From Thermoplasmata archaeon (GTDB taxonomy: Archaea; Thermoplasmatota; Thermoplasmata; Lutacidiplasmatales; UBA184), in NCBI GenBank assembly GCA_035622275.1, contig DASPVQ010000024.1, forward strand, positions 1 through 64,000: a DNA stretch of 64,000 nt, written 5' to 3'. Shown one piece after another: positions 25,843-32,894 of this stretch. The position numbers and the translations under genes were made by a program. Under the pieces are notes generated by a model. That model was not told the origin of the DNA. It saw nothing but the letters and a program-made list of their open reading frames with translations, and made no database searches. The number at the start of each line of letters is the position of its first letter. Within the stretch, counting starts at the first letter, position 1.

Positions 25843-26727
25843 ATGGGCGAGCACCGGCCGTCCGGGGAGGACCCGCCCTCGGCGCCACCCGACCTCCCGT
25901 TGCTCGAGGGGCTCGAGCTACCCGTTCTCACCGCGACGAGCCAGTTCGCGGAAGTGGGCCGCGGGGTCGGTCGACCCAGGGCACCGGTGGCGCCGCGGGC
26001 CGTGCGTCGAGGGGTGGTCGTGTTCGATCTCGATGGCACGATCCTCGATGACCTGCACCGGATCAGCGAGGTAGCGGCCGACGTGATGCGGACCGCCTTC
26101 GGCACCCCGCGGGACGAGGCGCGGGTGCACTACCTCGCGACGACCGGGATGCCGTTCGAGGCCCAGCTGGCCCAGCTCTACCCGTCGGCCCCGGCGGCGC
26201 TGCGCGCCGCCACCGCGCGCACGTTCCACCAGCGCAAGGTCGCCGAGGCGTACGCGAAGGCGAAACCATTCGGCGAGGTCTCGAAGCTGTTGAAGCGCCT
26301 CGATGCCGAGAGTTGGACGCTCGCGATCTCCACGGGTGCCGAGACCGAGATGGCGGAGCTCTTGCTCGAACGGGAGGGCCTGCGCTACTGGTTCGACGAG
26401 GTACTCGGCTCGGCCGACGGCACCAAGCGCGAGCACCTGACCGAATATCGTCGTCGCTACCCCGGCGTCCCGATCTTCCTCGTCGGCGATTCGCGCTTCG
26501 ACATGGAGGCCGCGGCGTCGACCGACGGGGTCATCGCGATGGGGCGGGCGTCGAAGCTGCCCGGTTGGACCCTCACGCCGCTCGACCTTCGCCGCTGGGG
26601 GGCGCGCTGGGCCGACTACTCGCTCTCCGCACTCCCTGCGGCGCTCGCACGGCTCGCGCGACCCCGCGCCCCGCGGACGCGGCGGGCATCGCCGACGCGC
26701 TCACGCGGGCCCCGACGGGCGCGTTAG
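25843..26727 (+). CDS. HAD-superfamily phosphatase
   Basis: 294 residues. All HAD motifs are visible: VVVFDLDGTILDD near 57-69 (nucleophile Asp), AISTGAETEM (motif II Ser/Thr), and VGDSRFDMEAA (motif IV acidic pair). The cap is helical and inserted between motifs I and II, as in phosphoglycolate-phosphatase-like enzymes. Substrate unknown. A 55-residue non-conserved N-terminus and a very basic C-terminal tail flank the domain. The stop is immediately followed by the 3' end of the tRNA-His gene on the other strand. Confidence 0.88.
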   Translation: MGEHRPSGEDPPSAPPDLPLLEGLELPVLTATSQFAEVGRGVGRPRAPVAPRAVRRGVVVFDLDGTILDDLHRISEVAADVMRTAFGTPRDEARVHYLATTGMPFEAQLAQLYPSAPAALRAATARTFHQRKVAEAYAKAKPFGEVSKLLKRLDAESWTLAISTGAETEMAELLLEREGLRYWFDEVLGSADGTKREHLTEYRRRYPGVPIFLVGDSRFDMEAAASTDGVIAMGRASKLPGWTLTPLDLRRWGARWADYSLSALPAALARLARPRAPRTRRASPTRSRGPRRAR

Positions 26728-26834
26728 GGCCGGGACCGAGACTCTCACGGCCCGGGGGTCGTCCCCGCGCCGCTTTGAACCCGGGTCGAGGGATCCACAG
26801 TCCCCCAGGATAGGCCAAGCTACCCCATCCCGGC
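26728..26834 (-). tRNA. tRNA-His (anticodon GTG) with a T-loop intron
   Basis: Minus-strand reading from 26834: acceptor GCCGGGA pairs 7/7 with TCCCGGC at 26735-26729. D-arm GGGTAGCTTGG...; anticodon stem GGGGA/TCCCT (one G-T) encloses the loop CTGTGGA with anticodon GTG at 26798-26796. T-stem CCGGG (26784-26780) pairs with CTCGG (26740-26736). The T-loop TTCAAA|T is interrupted between positions 59 and 60 by a 32-nt intron (26773-26742). An encoded G-1 at 26835 pairs with discriminator C73 at 26728, the identity hallmark of tRNA-His. CCA is not encoded. The mature molecule folds completely only after intron removal. Confidence 0.9.
26742..26773 (-). other. 32-nt intron in the T-loop (position 59/60) of tRNA-His
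   Basis: The boundaries form a canonical bulge-helix-bulge. The exon T-stem CCGGG/CTCGG is the outer helix. Four central pairs follow: TTCA (26779-26776) with TGAG (26747-26744), including one T-G. The two three-nucleotide bulges are AAG (26775-26773) and AGT (26743-26741). The inner intron helix is CGGC (26772-26769) with GCCG (26751-26748), and a GGGG/CCCC hairpin closes the intron. Cleavage two bases into each bulge restores the seven-base loop TTCAAAT. Confidence 0.88.
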
Positions 26835-26877
26835 CGCGACCGTTGGAGGTCGGAGCGGTACGAAAAGGTTTCCCCGC

Positions 26878-27123
26878 TCACGGCGGCGGGTCGCCGGCGC
26901 CTGGCCGGTTGGGATCGTAGCCGGCCAGCCAGCGACGCCGCGACCGGCGCTCCTCGGTCCCGACGTAGACGAAGAAGGCTCCGAAGCCGATGGCGAGCGC
27001 CGAGGCGAACCAGGCGCCGGCGTAGTACCACCCCGCACCGGCCCAAGCGAGCCCCACGGCGAGGGCGGCCCCGAGCCCGACGACGAGCGCTCCGCCCACG
27101 AGGAACGTCGTGTCCCGCATCAT
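26878..27123 (-). CDS. Small two-helix membrane protein, 81 aa
   Basis: Two hydrophobic segments (about 6-29 and 33-53) connected by a short aromatic turn (GWYYAG), followed by an Arg-rich cytoplasmic tail and a Pro-rich end. No family recognised. The gene ends about 40 bases upstream of the tRNA-His gene on the same strand, and a weak T-rich element (aaccttttcg) between them may be the tRNA promoter. Confidence 0.6.
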   Translation of the reverse strand: MMRDTTFLVGGALVVGLGAALAVGLAWAGAGWYYAGAWFASALAIGFGAFFVYVGTEERRSRRRWLAGYDPNRPGAGDPPP

Positions 27124-27163
27124 GTCCGATGCCTCGACCGGCGCGCCCGCGCGCGCCCCGCGC

Positions 27164-27865
27164 TCATCGGTAGGCCCACACGACGGCCTGGCCGAAGAAC
27201 CGCCAGGGGACCCCGACGTGGGGGAATCCCGCGCGCTCCAGCGCGGCGACCTCCGCCGTCAAGGTGGAGGGACGGTCGAACCGCTCGTGATCGTGCCATA
27301 CCTGCTGGGGGCTCGACCAGCTGCGGGCCCGCACGTGCGCGCCCTGGAAGCGCAGCGCGATCTCGGCGTACCGACTGTCGAAGACGGGGTCCTCGGGCAG
27401 GTGGTCGTCCGCGTCCCCGAAGTACCCACCGGGAGGAAGACACCGGTAGATGCGGCGGAACAGCCGCCGCTTTTCCGGCTCCGTCAGGTGGTGGATCGCG
27501 AGCGCGGAGACGACCGCATCGTAGCCCCGAAGCGGGAACCGACCCAGGTCCCCGGCGATCAGCTCGACGCGCTCCCGGTAGGGACGTAGCTTCGCCCGAG
27601 CGCGCTGGATCATCCGGGGGGACAGGTCGATGCCCGTCAGGCGCGCGTGCGGAAAGCCGCCGAGGAGCTGCGCGGTGAGGGTCCCCGTGCCGACGCCCAG
27701 CTCGAGGATGCGGAACGAGCGCGTCGCCACGAACGGGATCCCCCACAGGAGCGTCCGGTGGAGGTCGCTGTAGGCGGGCATCGACGCCCGCGCGGCGCGG
27801 TCGTACTCGCGCGCCTCCCGATCGAACTCGCGGCGCATGCCGCTCGCCGTCGCGCGTCGGGCCAT
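27164..27865 (-). CDS. SAM-dependent methyltransferase, class I
   Basis: 233 residues. Rossmann-like methyltransferase with motif I ILELGVGTGTLTAQLL near 52-67, the acidic residue of motif II in LTGIDLSPRMIQRA, and SALAIHHLTEPEKRRLFRRI (motif IV and following helix). The pattern is that of small-molecule methyltransferases of the UbiE/trans-aconitate type; substrate unknown. A TATA-like acctaagc about 21-28 nt upstream of the ATG suggests leaderless transcription. Confidence 0.87.
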   Translation of the reverse strand: MARRATASGMRREFDREAREYDRAARASMPAYSDLHRTLLWGIPFVATRSFRILELGVGTGTLTAQLLGGFPHARLTGIDLSPRMIQRARAKLRPYRERVELIAGDLGRFPLRGYDAVVSALAIHHLTEPEKRRLFRRIYRCLPPGGYFGDADDHLPEDPVFDSRYAEIALRFQGAHVRARSWSSPQQVWHDHERFDRPSTLTAEVAALERAGFPHVGVPWRFFGQAVVWAYR

Positions 27866-27971
27866 CGCCCCCGGCAGCGGGTTCGGGGCTTAGGTTTCTC
27901 GGGTCCCGTCCAGCGCGTCGCAACGCTAATGACGCTCCCCGTCCCGGAGGGCGCCCCGGCACGAGGACCCC

Positions 27972-28337
27972 GTGAGCGCTCGCGGAGACCGAGACATCGC
28001 GTTCATCCTGGGAGCGCTCGCCGCGCTCCTCCTGATCCTCGCCGGGGGCCTGCGTCTCGTGCTTGGCTTCGCGTTCCTCGCAACCGGGACTCCGCACCTC
28101 GGCCTCGGGGAGCTGGGCAGCGCGCTCGTCTTCATCGTGCTCGGACTGCTCGTCGGCTTCTTTGCCATCCTGGGGCGCAGCCGGGGCGCCGAGCGCAGCC
28201 TCGCGGTCGGGGTGGTCCTGATCGTGCTGGCGATCGTGGGCTGGCTCGGTCTCGGATTCGCCGGCAGCATCCTCGCCCTCCTGGCCGCGGTGCTGGCGCT
28301 GGTGGCCGGGATCCTCTTCGTGGTCGCGGGACGCTAG
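27972..28337 (+). CDS. Four-helix membrane protein, 121 aa
   Basis: GTG start. Four hydrophobic segments (about 9-35, 43-63, 73-93, 96-118) separated by short loops with few charges (RSRGAERS between helices 2 and 3). Composition is typical of small integral membrane proteins; no family identified. Possible TATA element acgctaat about 45 nt upstream. Confidence 0.65.
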   Translation: MSARGDRDIAFILGALAALLLILAGGLRLVLGFAFLATGTPHLGLGELGSALVFIVLGLLVGFFAILGRSRGAERSLAVGVVLIVLAIVGWLGLGFAGSILALLAAVLALVAGILFVVAGR

Positions 28338-28374
28338 CGCCGAGCGGCGCCGCGGATGCGTCCCGTCGGGGGAC

Positions 28375-29013
28375 CTACGGGCAGGTGGTGGCCGTCGTGC
28401 AGTCGTTGATCGTCACGATGACGTTCGAAACCGACGGCGGGATCGTCGACGGCGTCCCGAGGCCGATGTAGAGGAAGACGGAGATCGCGGAGGTTCCGCT
28501 CGAGAGCAGGGTCGTAGAGGTGTCGAAGTAACCCGTGCCGAACGCGTAGTAGACCGTGGCCGGCGATCCGCTCGTCGGCAGGGTGAAGACGGTCTCGACC
28601 TGGACGTAGAATCCCGTGGCGTGCTGGCCCTGCGTCGCATTGAGTACCAGCTGGAGGGCCGCGTCCTCCGCGACCACCGCGTAGGTCGGGTCGACCGCAG
28701 AGAAGTAGTCGGCGCAGGCGCTGGTCGCGCACTGGTTGATCATCGCGTTGGTCCCGGCGTCCGAGCCGCCGGAGCCCGTGTTCTGAGTCCCCGCGACCGA
28801 GAGGGCACCCATCAGCTCGCTCGAGGGGGTCACGAGCGTGGTCGACTGCACCGTCTCGAGCGCGTTGCCCGGAGTGACGACGGTGATCCCGGAACTCTGG
28901 GGCGGCGGACTTTGGTTGACGAACGTCGCAGCGAACGCCCAGCTGGCAGAGATCGCGAGCAGCGAGACGATCGTGATCGCATAGACGGTCCTTCTCTCCA
29001 TTTTGCCGGACAT
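28375..29013 (-). CDS. Secreted or membrane-anchored hypothetical protein
   Basis: 212 residues from ATG 29013; a TTG at 29022 and another ATG at 28998 are alternatives. Residues 5-30 (MERRTVYAITIVSLLAISAS) form a signal anchor. The rest is polar, Ser/Thr-rich and beta-prone, with three cysteines before residue 105 plus a pair in DCTTATTC at the end, consistent with an extracellular domain with disulfides. No domain recognised. GAGAGGG lies about eight bases before the ATG. Divergently transcribed from the next gene through a palindromic TATA element. Confidence 0.65.
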   Translation of the reverse strand: MSGKMERRTVYAITIVSLLAISASWAFAATFVNQSPPPQSSGITVVTPGNALETVQSTTLVTPSSELMGALSVAGTQNTGSGGSDAGTNAMINQCATSACADYFSAVDPTYAVVAEDAALQLVLNATQGQHATGFYVQVETVFTLPTSGSPATVYYAFGTGYFDTSTTLLSSGTSAISVFLYIGLGTPSTIPPSVSNVIVTINDCTTATTCP

Positions 29014-29051
29014 CGTCGCCAACCCTCTCGGTAGGGAATGAATTCTCGAAC

Positions 29052-29067
29052 TACGTATTTATACGTA
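29052..29067. repeat. Perfect inverted repeat containing a two-way TATA element
   Basis: tacgtat-tt-atacgta: seven-base arms with a two-base spacer, unusually AT-rich for this DNA. On both strands it reads as a TATA box (ttata / tataaa), 39 bases from the ATG of the secreted-protein gene and 54 bases from the ATG of the opposite gene. It may be a shared promoter, an operator, or both. Confidence 0.6.
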
Positions 29068-29120
29068 TTGCGTCCGTGGGTACGGTCGGAGGCGCTCCGG
29101 CACGAGCGAACCGCGGGTCG

Positions 29121-29696
29121 ATGGCCGACACGGCGCACCTCCGTGCGACGGCTCGGGCCCGTATGCCGACTGAGGCGGCCCCCGCGGAGTCGTTGGGCGA
29201 CGGCCTCGCCGCGAGCTGGCCCCTTCTCGCCGCTGCCGCGGGCCTGTTCGTCGGGGCCGCGGTCGTCTTCGAGCGGGCCCCGCACGTGGGCCCGAGCGAC
29301 TTTCCGCTCTGGGGCCTGCTGATCGCGCTCGGGTTCATCGCGGGCATCGGCGCCACGCTCTCCTGGTTCTACGCGACGAGCGCGACGACCGTCGCCCCGG
29401 AGGTGGCCGCGCCGAAGGCCGAGCTCGCCGGCGCGACCCGCCGTGCGCCGGCGGGCGAGGGAGGCCGGCCCGTCCCCGAGGCCCGTCGGGCAGACGACGG
29501 GGCGGCGGGAGCCGGGGCGTGGGACGAGACCCTTCTCGTGGCGCCGGCCGTGAGCCCGCGGGTCGTCCGGCCCCCGCCCGCGCTGTCGGAGGAAGAGGTC
29601 GATCGCGCGCTCAACGAGATCGACCGTATCGAGGAGCAGCTCTCCCGGCGGCCCGAACCGAAGCGGCCGCGCGGCGAGCCGAACGGACGCGCTTAA
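29121..29696 (+). CDS. Two-helix membrane protein with a coiled-coil tail
   Basis: 191 residues from ATG 29121 (a GTG at 29076 is also in frame but too close to the TATA element). Two transmembrane segments (about 33-50 and 62-84) are followed by a Pro/Ala-rich linker and a C-terminal helix with heptad-like spacing (LSEEEVDRALNEIDRIEEQL), ending in a basic tail. No family recognised. Confidence 0.65.
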   Translation: MADTAHLRATARARMPTEAAPAESLGDGLAASWPLLAAAAGLFVGAAVVFERAPHVGPSDFPLWGLLIALGFIAGIGATLSWFYATSATTVAPEVAAPKAELAGATRRAPAGEGGRPVPEARRADDGAAGAGAWDETLLVAPAVSPRVVRPPPALSEEEVDRALNEIDRIEEQLSRRPEPKRPRGEPNGRA

Positions 29697-29699
29697 GAA
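29692..29699 (+). promoter_or_regulatory. TATA box of the 185-aa hypothetical gene
   Basis: cttaagaa, 22-29 nt before the ATG at 29721, overlapping the end of the preceding gene. Leaderless transcription predicted. Confidence 0.55.
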
Positions 29700-29720
29700 C
29701 GACGGGCCCTCGCTCCGTCG

Positions 29721-30278
29721 ATGGCGCTGGTCCCGCTCGCCGGTGTCGATCGCACCACCCTGCGCTGGCTCCGCCGGACCGAGCGGCCGGCGGCCTTCGC
29801 GCTGCTCGCGGGCGAGTCGGCGGTCGCGGAGCTCGAGTGGAGCCGGGTCGACGGGAGCCTGGCGAGCGGTCGGACCGCCGATGCGGCCTGGACGCTCAAG
29901 CGGATCGGCTTCCTCCACCCCCGACTGACCGTGCGCGCCGCCCCGGGCGGCCCGGACGTCGCCCGGGTATCGATCCACTTGAACTACCACCGCATCGAGC
30001 TCGCCGACGGCGGCGCGTTTCGGTTCCATCGCGCAGGCCTCCTCGTCCCGGCCTGGAAGGTCAGCACGGAGGATGGGGCGGAGCTTCTCCACGTGGAGCC
30101 GGTCCGCGAGGGGCGCCGCCTCGTCGGCGGGGCCGTGATCGCGAGCGACGCCGGCGCCCGCGCCCCGGAGCTCCCGCTGCTCGCGATCGTGAGCTGGTAC
30201 GTGATCGTGTTGGCGTGGTTCGAGGACGAGGCACTCGTTCCGTTCGAGGGCCCCGACGCCCCCGCGGGCGCCGGCTGA
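29721..30278 (+). CDS. Hypothetical protein, 185 aa
   Basis: Soluble, beta-rich N-terminal region (AAFALLAGESAVAELEW, RVSIHLNYHRIEL, FRFHRAGLLVPAW) with a single hydrophobic stretch near 152-168 (LLAIVSWYVIVLAWF) that may be a membrane anchor or core strand. The pattern of a lipid-associated beta-barrel is possible but unproven. No family assigned. Convergent with the zinc-ribbon gene, 5 bp apart. Confidence 0.65.
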   Translation: MALVPLAGVDRTTLRWLRRTERPAAFALLAGESAVAELEWSRVDGSLASGRTADAAWTLKRIGFLHPRLTVRAAPGGPDVARVSIHLNYHRIELADGGAFRFHRAGLLVPAWKVSTEDGAELLHVEPVREGRRLVGGAVIASDAGARAPELPLLAIVSWYVIVLAWFEDEALVPFEGPDAPAGAG

Positions 30279-30283
30279 CCTCG

Positions 30284-30430
30284 TCAGCGCTGGACCGACG
30301 TCGAGCGCAGCTGCGCGAAGCAGGCCGAGCAGAGGTTGTGCAGGCGCTCCCAGCCCTCGGCGGGAACGTCGGTGATGCGCGAGATTGGCGTCCCGCACTG
30401 GTCGCAGACGAGCTTGCCGTCGCGGATCAT
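30284..30430 (-). CDS. Small zinc-ribbon protein, 48 aa
   Basis: Two CxxC knuckles (CDQCGTPI near 9-16 and CSACF near 34-38) are separated by 21 residues, giving a four-cysteine zinc site that makes up nearly the whole protein. ATG at 30430; TATA-like cctttagt about 40-48 nt upstream. Role unknown; proteins like this often bind nucleic acid or act as adaptor subunits. Confidence 0.72.
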   Translation of the reverse strand: MIRDGKLVCDQCGTPISRITDVPAEGWERLHNLCSACFAQLRSTSVQR

Positions 30431-30474
30431 CGAGCGCGCCCCGGTTCGGGCGGCTCGGCCAGTCCGAACCCCTA

Positions 30475-31551
30475 CTAAAGGGGAGGGCCGGGCGCGGGGA
30501 AGCCGAGCGCGCTGAGGAGCCGCGGGAACATGAGGTCGTAGCGGTGGCCGCGATCGAAGTGGGTCCCCTCGTACTCCTCGAAGTCGACGGCGGCGCCCTG
30601 CTGGCGAACCGCGGCGGCGAAGATCCGGGCGCTCACGTCCAGGCCGAACTCGTCCTGCGCGCCGGCGTCGACGTAGAGGAGGCGGATCCGGCGGGCCGCG
30701 CTGGCGAAGCGGGGCTCGGCGACGAAGCGCACGGGATCGCGCGCGAGCCACCGCGCCCAGACCTCGGGCCGTAGCGCGCCGGTCTCCAGGTCGAACGGGA
30801 GGTCGAAGCGTCCGGGCTCGTCCTCGATGGGAGAGTAGGCGGAGGCGTAGGCCATCGTGGAGAGCGCGCGAGCGCGCGGGTTGGAGGGGACGAACGGCCC
30901 GAGCGAACCTTCGAAGGCCTGGCGAAGGAACGCCTCGGGTCCGCCGGCTCGGCGGATGACCCGGAAGGCGATCGGAAAGTCGGGAGGATAGCAGTACTCG
31001 AAGTACGCGTCCCCCGCGTTCGACGCGAGCGCGCCGAAGACCTCGGGGAATCCCAGCCCTAGCGAGATCGCCCCGTATCCTCCGCTCGAGGTGCCGAGCA
31101 CGGCGGTCGGACCCGTCCCGTACCGTCGCCGGACCCACGGAACAATCTCGTCGGTCACGTAGTCGGCGTAGCGACCGGTCGCGGAGGAGTTGAGGTACTG
31201 GCTGCCCCCGAGCGAGGTCAGGCAGTCCGGGCCGACCATGAGCGCCGGAGGCGCCGCCCCGGTGCGGATCAACCGGTCGAGTCGGCCGACGAGAGAGTCG
31301 TCGAGGAACTTGCCGCGCTGGAAGTGCTGGTGGCCCGAGCCGGAGTAGCCGCTCAGGAGCACCAGCAGCGGCAGTCCGTCGCGCGCCCCTCCCGGCGGGA
31401 GGTAGACGGGCAGGTCGCGGTCGGTCGGATCGTCCCACGGGTTGCCGCGCAGGACGGCGCTCGCGTGGCGGTGGATCTCGACCGTGCCCGCCAGGCGACG
31501 GGGGAACTGCACCTCGCTGCGGGCCTCGACGGGGACGCGCCAGGCCGGCAT
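30475..31551 (-). CDS. Esterase, alpha/beta hydrolase of the esterase-D / antigen-85 type
   Basis: 358 residues. Nucleophile elbow GTSSGGYGAISLGL (G-x-S-x-G) at about 185-192, and a C-terminal histidine in GTHFDRGHRYDLMFPRLL. The N-terminal beta domain and PLLVLLSGYSGSGHQHFQRG (oxyanion-hole region) are typical of putative esterases of this family. Hydrolyses an ester; substrate unknown. ATG at 31551 supported by an upstream actttaac at -25 to -32. Confidence 0.87.
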   Translation of the reverse strand: MPAWRVPVEARSEVQFPRRLAGTVEIHRHASAVLRGNPWDDPTDRDLPVYLPPGGARDGLPLLVLLSGYSGSGHQHFQRGKFLDDSLVGRLDRLIRTGAAPPALMVGPDCLTSLGGSQYLNSSATGRYADYVTDEIVPWVRRRYGTGPTAVLGTSSGGYGAISLGLGFPEVFGALASNAGDAYFEYCYPPDFPIAFRVIRRAGGPEAFLRQAFEGSLGPFVPSNPRARALSTMAYASAYSPIEDEPGRFDLPFDLETGALRPEVWARWLARDPVRFVAEPRFASAARRIRLLYVDAGAQDEFGLDVSARIFAAAVRQQGAAVDFEEYEGTHFDRGHRYDLMFPRLLSALGFPAPGPPL

Positions 31552-31576
31552 CTCGCGGGTTATCGACTCCCCGCGA

Positions 31577-31583
31577 GTTAAAG
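31577..31583. promoter_or_regulatory. Shared TATA region of esterase and thioredoxin genes
   Basis: gttaaag, read as ctttaac on the other strand, sits 26-32 nt from the esterase ATG on the minus strand and 20-26 nt from a GTG (31603) or 47-53 nt from the ATG (31630) of the thioredoxin-like gene on the plus strand. Confidence 0.5.
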
Positions 31584-31629
31584 TCCGTGCGGTTGATGCG
31601 ACGTGGCGAGGAGGGGCCCGGACGCGGGA

Positions 31630-31968
31630 ATGACCGACGTGGAGCGCCTGGGCCGCTCGGCGTTCGAGGGAGAGCGCCTGCAGCGACCGGGAACCTGGGC
31701 GGTGGCGTTCCTCGCGGACTGGTGCCCGTTTTGCCGATCGTTCGGGCCGGAGTTCGAGGGGCTGGGAGGCCCGGGGGCCCACCGGCTGGCGATCGCGGAC
31801 ATCTCGGAGGTGGACGACCCCCGCTGGGAGACGTTCCACATCGACGTCGTTCCGACCGTGATCGTCTTTCGCGACGGCGCGAGCACCGCGCGACGGGATG
31901 GGGTCCTCGGTCGCGGTCTCGCGGATGCCGACCTCGCCGCCCTCCGCGCGGAACTCGAGCGCGCCTAG
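31630..31968 (+). CDS. Thioredoxin-fold protein
   Basis: 112 residues from ATG 31630; GTG 31603 would add nine residues and fits a leaderless start. The redox site is ADWCPFCRSFGPEF (CPFC, near 31-34), followed by a cis-Pro region FHIDVVPTVIVFRDG typical of thioredoxins. The CPFC dipeptide differs from CGPC and suggests a specialised oxidoreductase. No dedicated reductase is adjacent. Confidence 0.85.
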   Translation: MTDVERLGRSAFEGERLQRPGTWAVAFLADWCPFCRSFGPEFEGLGGPGAHRLAIADISEVDDPRWETFHIDVVPTVIVFRDGASTARRDGVLGRGLADADLAALRAELERA

Positions 31969-32004
31969 GCTAGGGCGGCCGGGCGCGCCGAGGGAGGGCG
32001 CGCG

Positions 32005-32012
32005 GGTAAAAG
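32005..32012 (+). promoter_or_regulatory. TATA box of the SDR gene
   Basis: ggtaaaag, 22-29 nt before the GTG at 32034; leaderless GTG start predicted. Confidence 0.5.
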
Positions 32013-32033
32013 GCGGCGCGGACTGGCGCGGGC

Positions 32034-32894
32034 GTGACGACTGGGCCCGCGCCCCCGCCCGACGCCGGCCGACCGGTGGCCCTCGTGACCGGTGGCGGGA
32101 CCGGCATCGGCCGCGCGATCGCCGCCGGCCTGGCCGCCGACGGCTACGATCTCGCCATCGCAAGCCGCTCGCCCACCCACCTCGCGGACGGCGCCGGCGA
32201 GCTGCGGAAGGGCGGGGCCCGCGTGCTGGCGATCCCGACGGACGTGCGCGTTGCCGAGCAGGTCGACCGGATGGTCGACGCGGTCCGGGCCGAGTATGGT
32301 CGGCTTGACCTGCTCGTGAACAATGCGGCCGGCAACTTCCTCGCCCCCGCCGAGAAGATCTCCCCGAACGGCTGGCGCGCGGTCGTCGGCATCGTGCTGG
32401 ACGGAACGTTCCTGTGCTCGCGGGCCGCGTTCCCGCAGCTCGCCCGCGCGCCGCGTCCCTCGATCGTCAACATCGTTGCCGCCTACGCCTGGATGGCCGG
32501 TCCCGGCACCGCGCATTCGGCCGCCGCGAAGGCCGGCGTGCTCGCGCTCACGCGCACGCTCGCGGTCGAATGGGCCCGCCACGGCATCCGGGTGAACGCG
32601 GTCGCGCCGGGGCCGGTGCGCACGGAGGGCACCGACCGCCAGCTCTGGCTCTCCGAACCCCTCGTCGAGGCGATCCGGCAGGCGATCCCGCTCGCTCGCT
32701 TCGGGACGGTCGACGAGATCGCGGACGCCGTGCGCTTCCTCGCGAGCCCCCGCGCGAGCTACATCACCGGGCAGGTCCTCGCGGTGGACGGCGGCCAGTG
32801 GCTGGGCAAGGGCGTGCTCCCGCTCGTCGATGAGCTCGAGCAGCTCGCGCGTGCCGGGCCCGATCGGCGCGGGGGCGACGAACCCGTCAGGTGA
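32034..32894 (+). CDS. SDR-family reductase resembling 2,4-dienoyl-CoA reductase
   Basis: 286 residues. NADP(H)-binding glycine motif VTGGGTGIGRAI at 18-29 and NNAAGNF at 96-102, the characteristic dienoyl-CoA reductase variant of NNAG. The usual catalytic Tyr is replaced: the segment reads AHSAAAK with Lys166 present but Ser162 at the Tyr position, and the usual Ser is Ala. Peroxisomal-type dienoyl-CoA reductases lack this Tyr too. Probably acts in oxidation of unsaturated acyl-CoA; other reductions cannot be excluded. Leaderless GTG start. Overlaps the end of the next (convergent) gene by 8 bp. Confidence 0.85.
   Translation: MTTGPAPPPDAGRPVALVTGGGTGIGRAIAAGLAADGYDLAIASRSPTHLADGAGELRKGGARVLAIPTDVRVAEQVDRMVDAVRAEYGRLDLLVNNAAGNFLAPAEKISPNGWRAVVGIVLDGTFLCSRAAFPQLARAPRPSIVNIVAAYAWMAGPGTAHSAAAKAGVLALTRTLAVEWARHGIRVNAVAPGPVRTEGTDRQLWLSEPLVEAIRQAIPLARFGTVDEIADAVRFLASPRASYITGQVLAVDGGQWLGKGVLPLVDELEQLARAGPDRRGGDEPVR

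Noticed and set aside
26761-26834. tRNA pseudogene or tRNA-Pro
   Set aside because: The D-arm resembles archaeal tRNA-Pro and the T-arm looks broken at first sight. Extending the search 32 bases restored both the T-stem and the acceptor stem, and the loop CTGTGGA with G-1:C73 fixes the identity as His.
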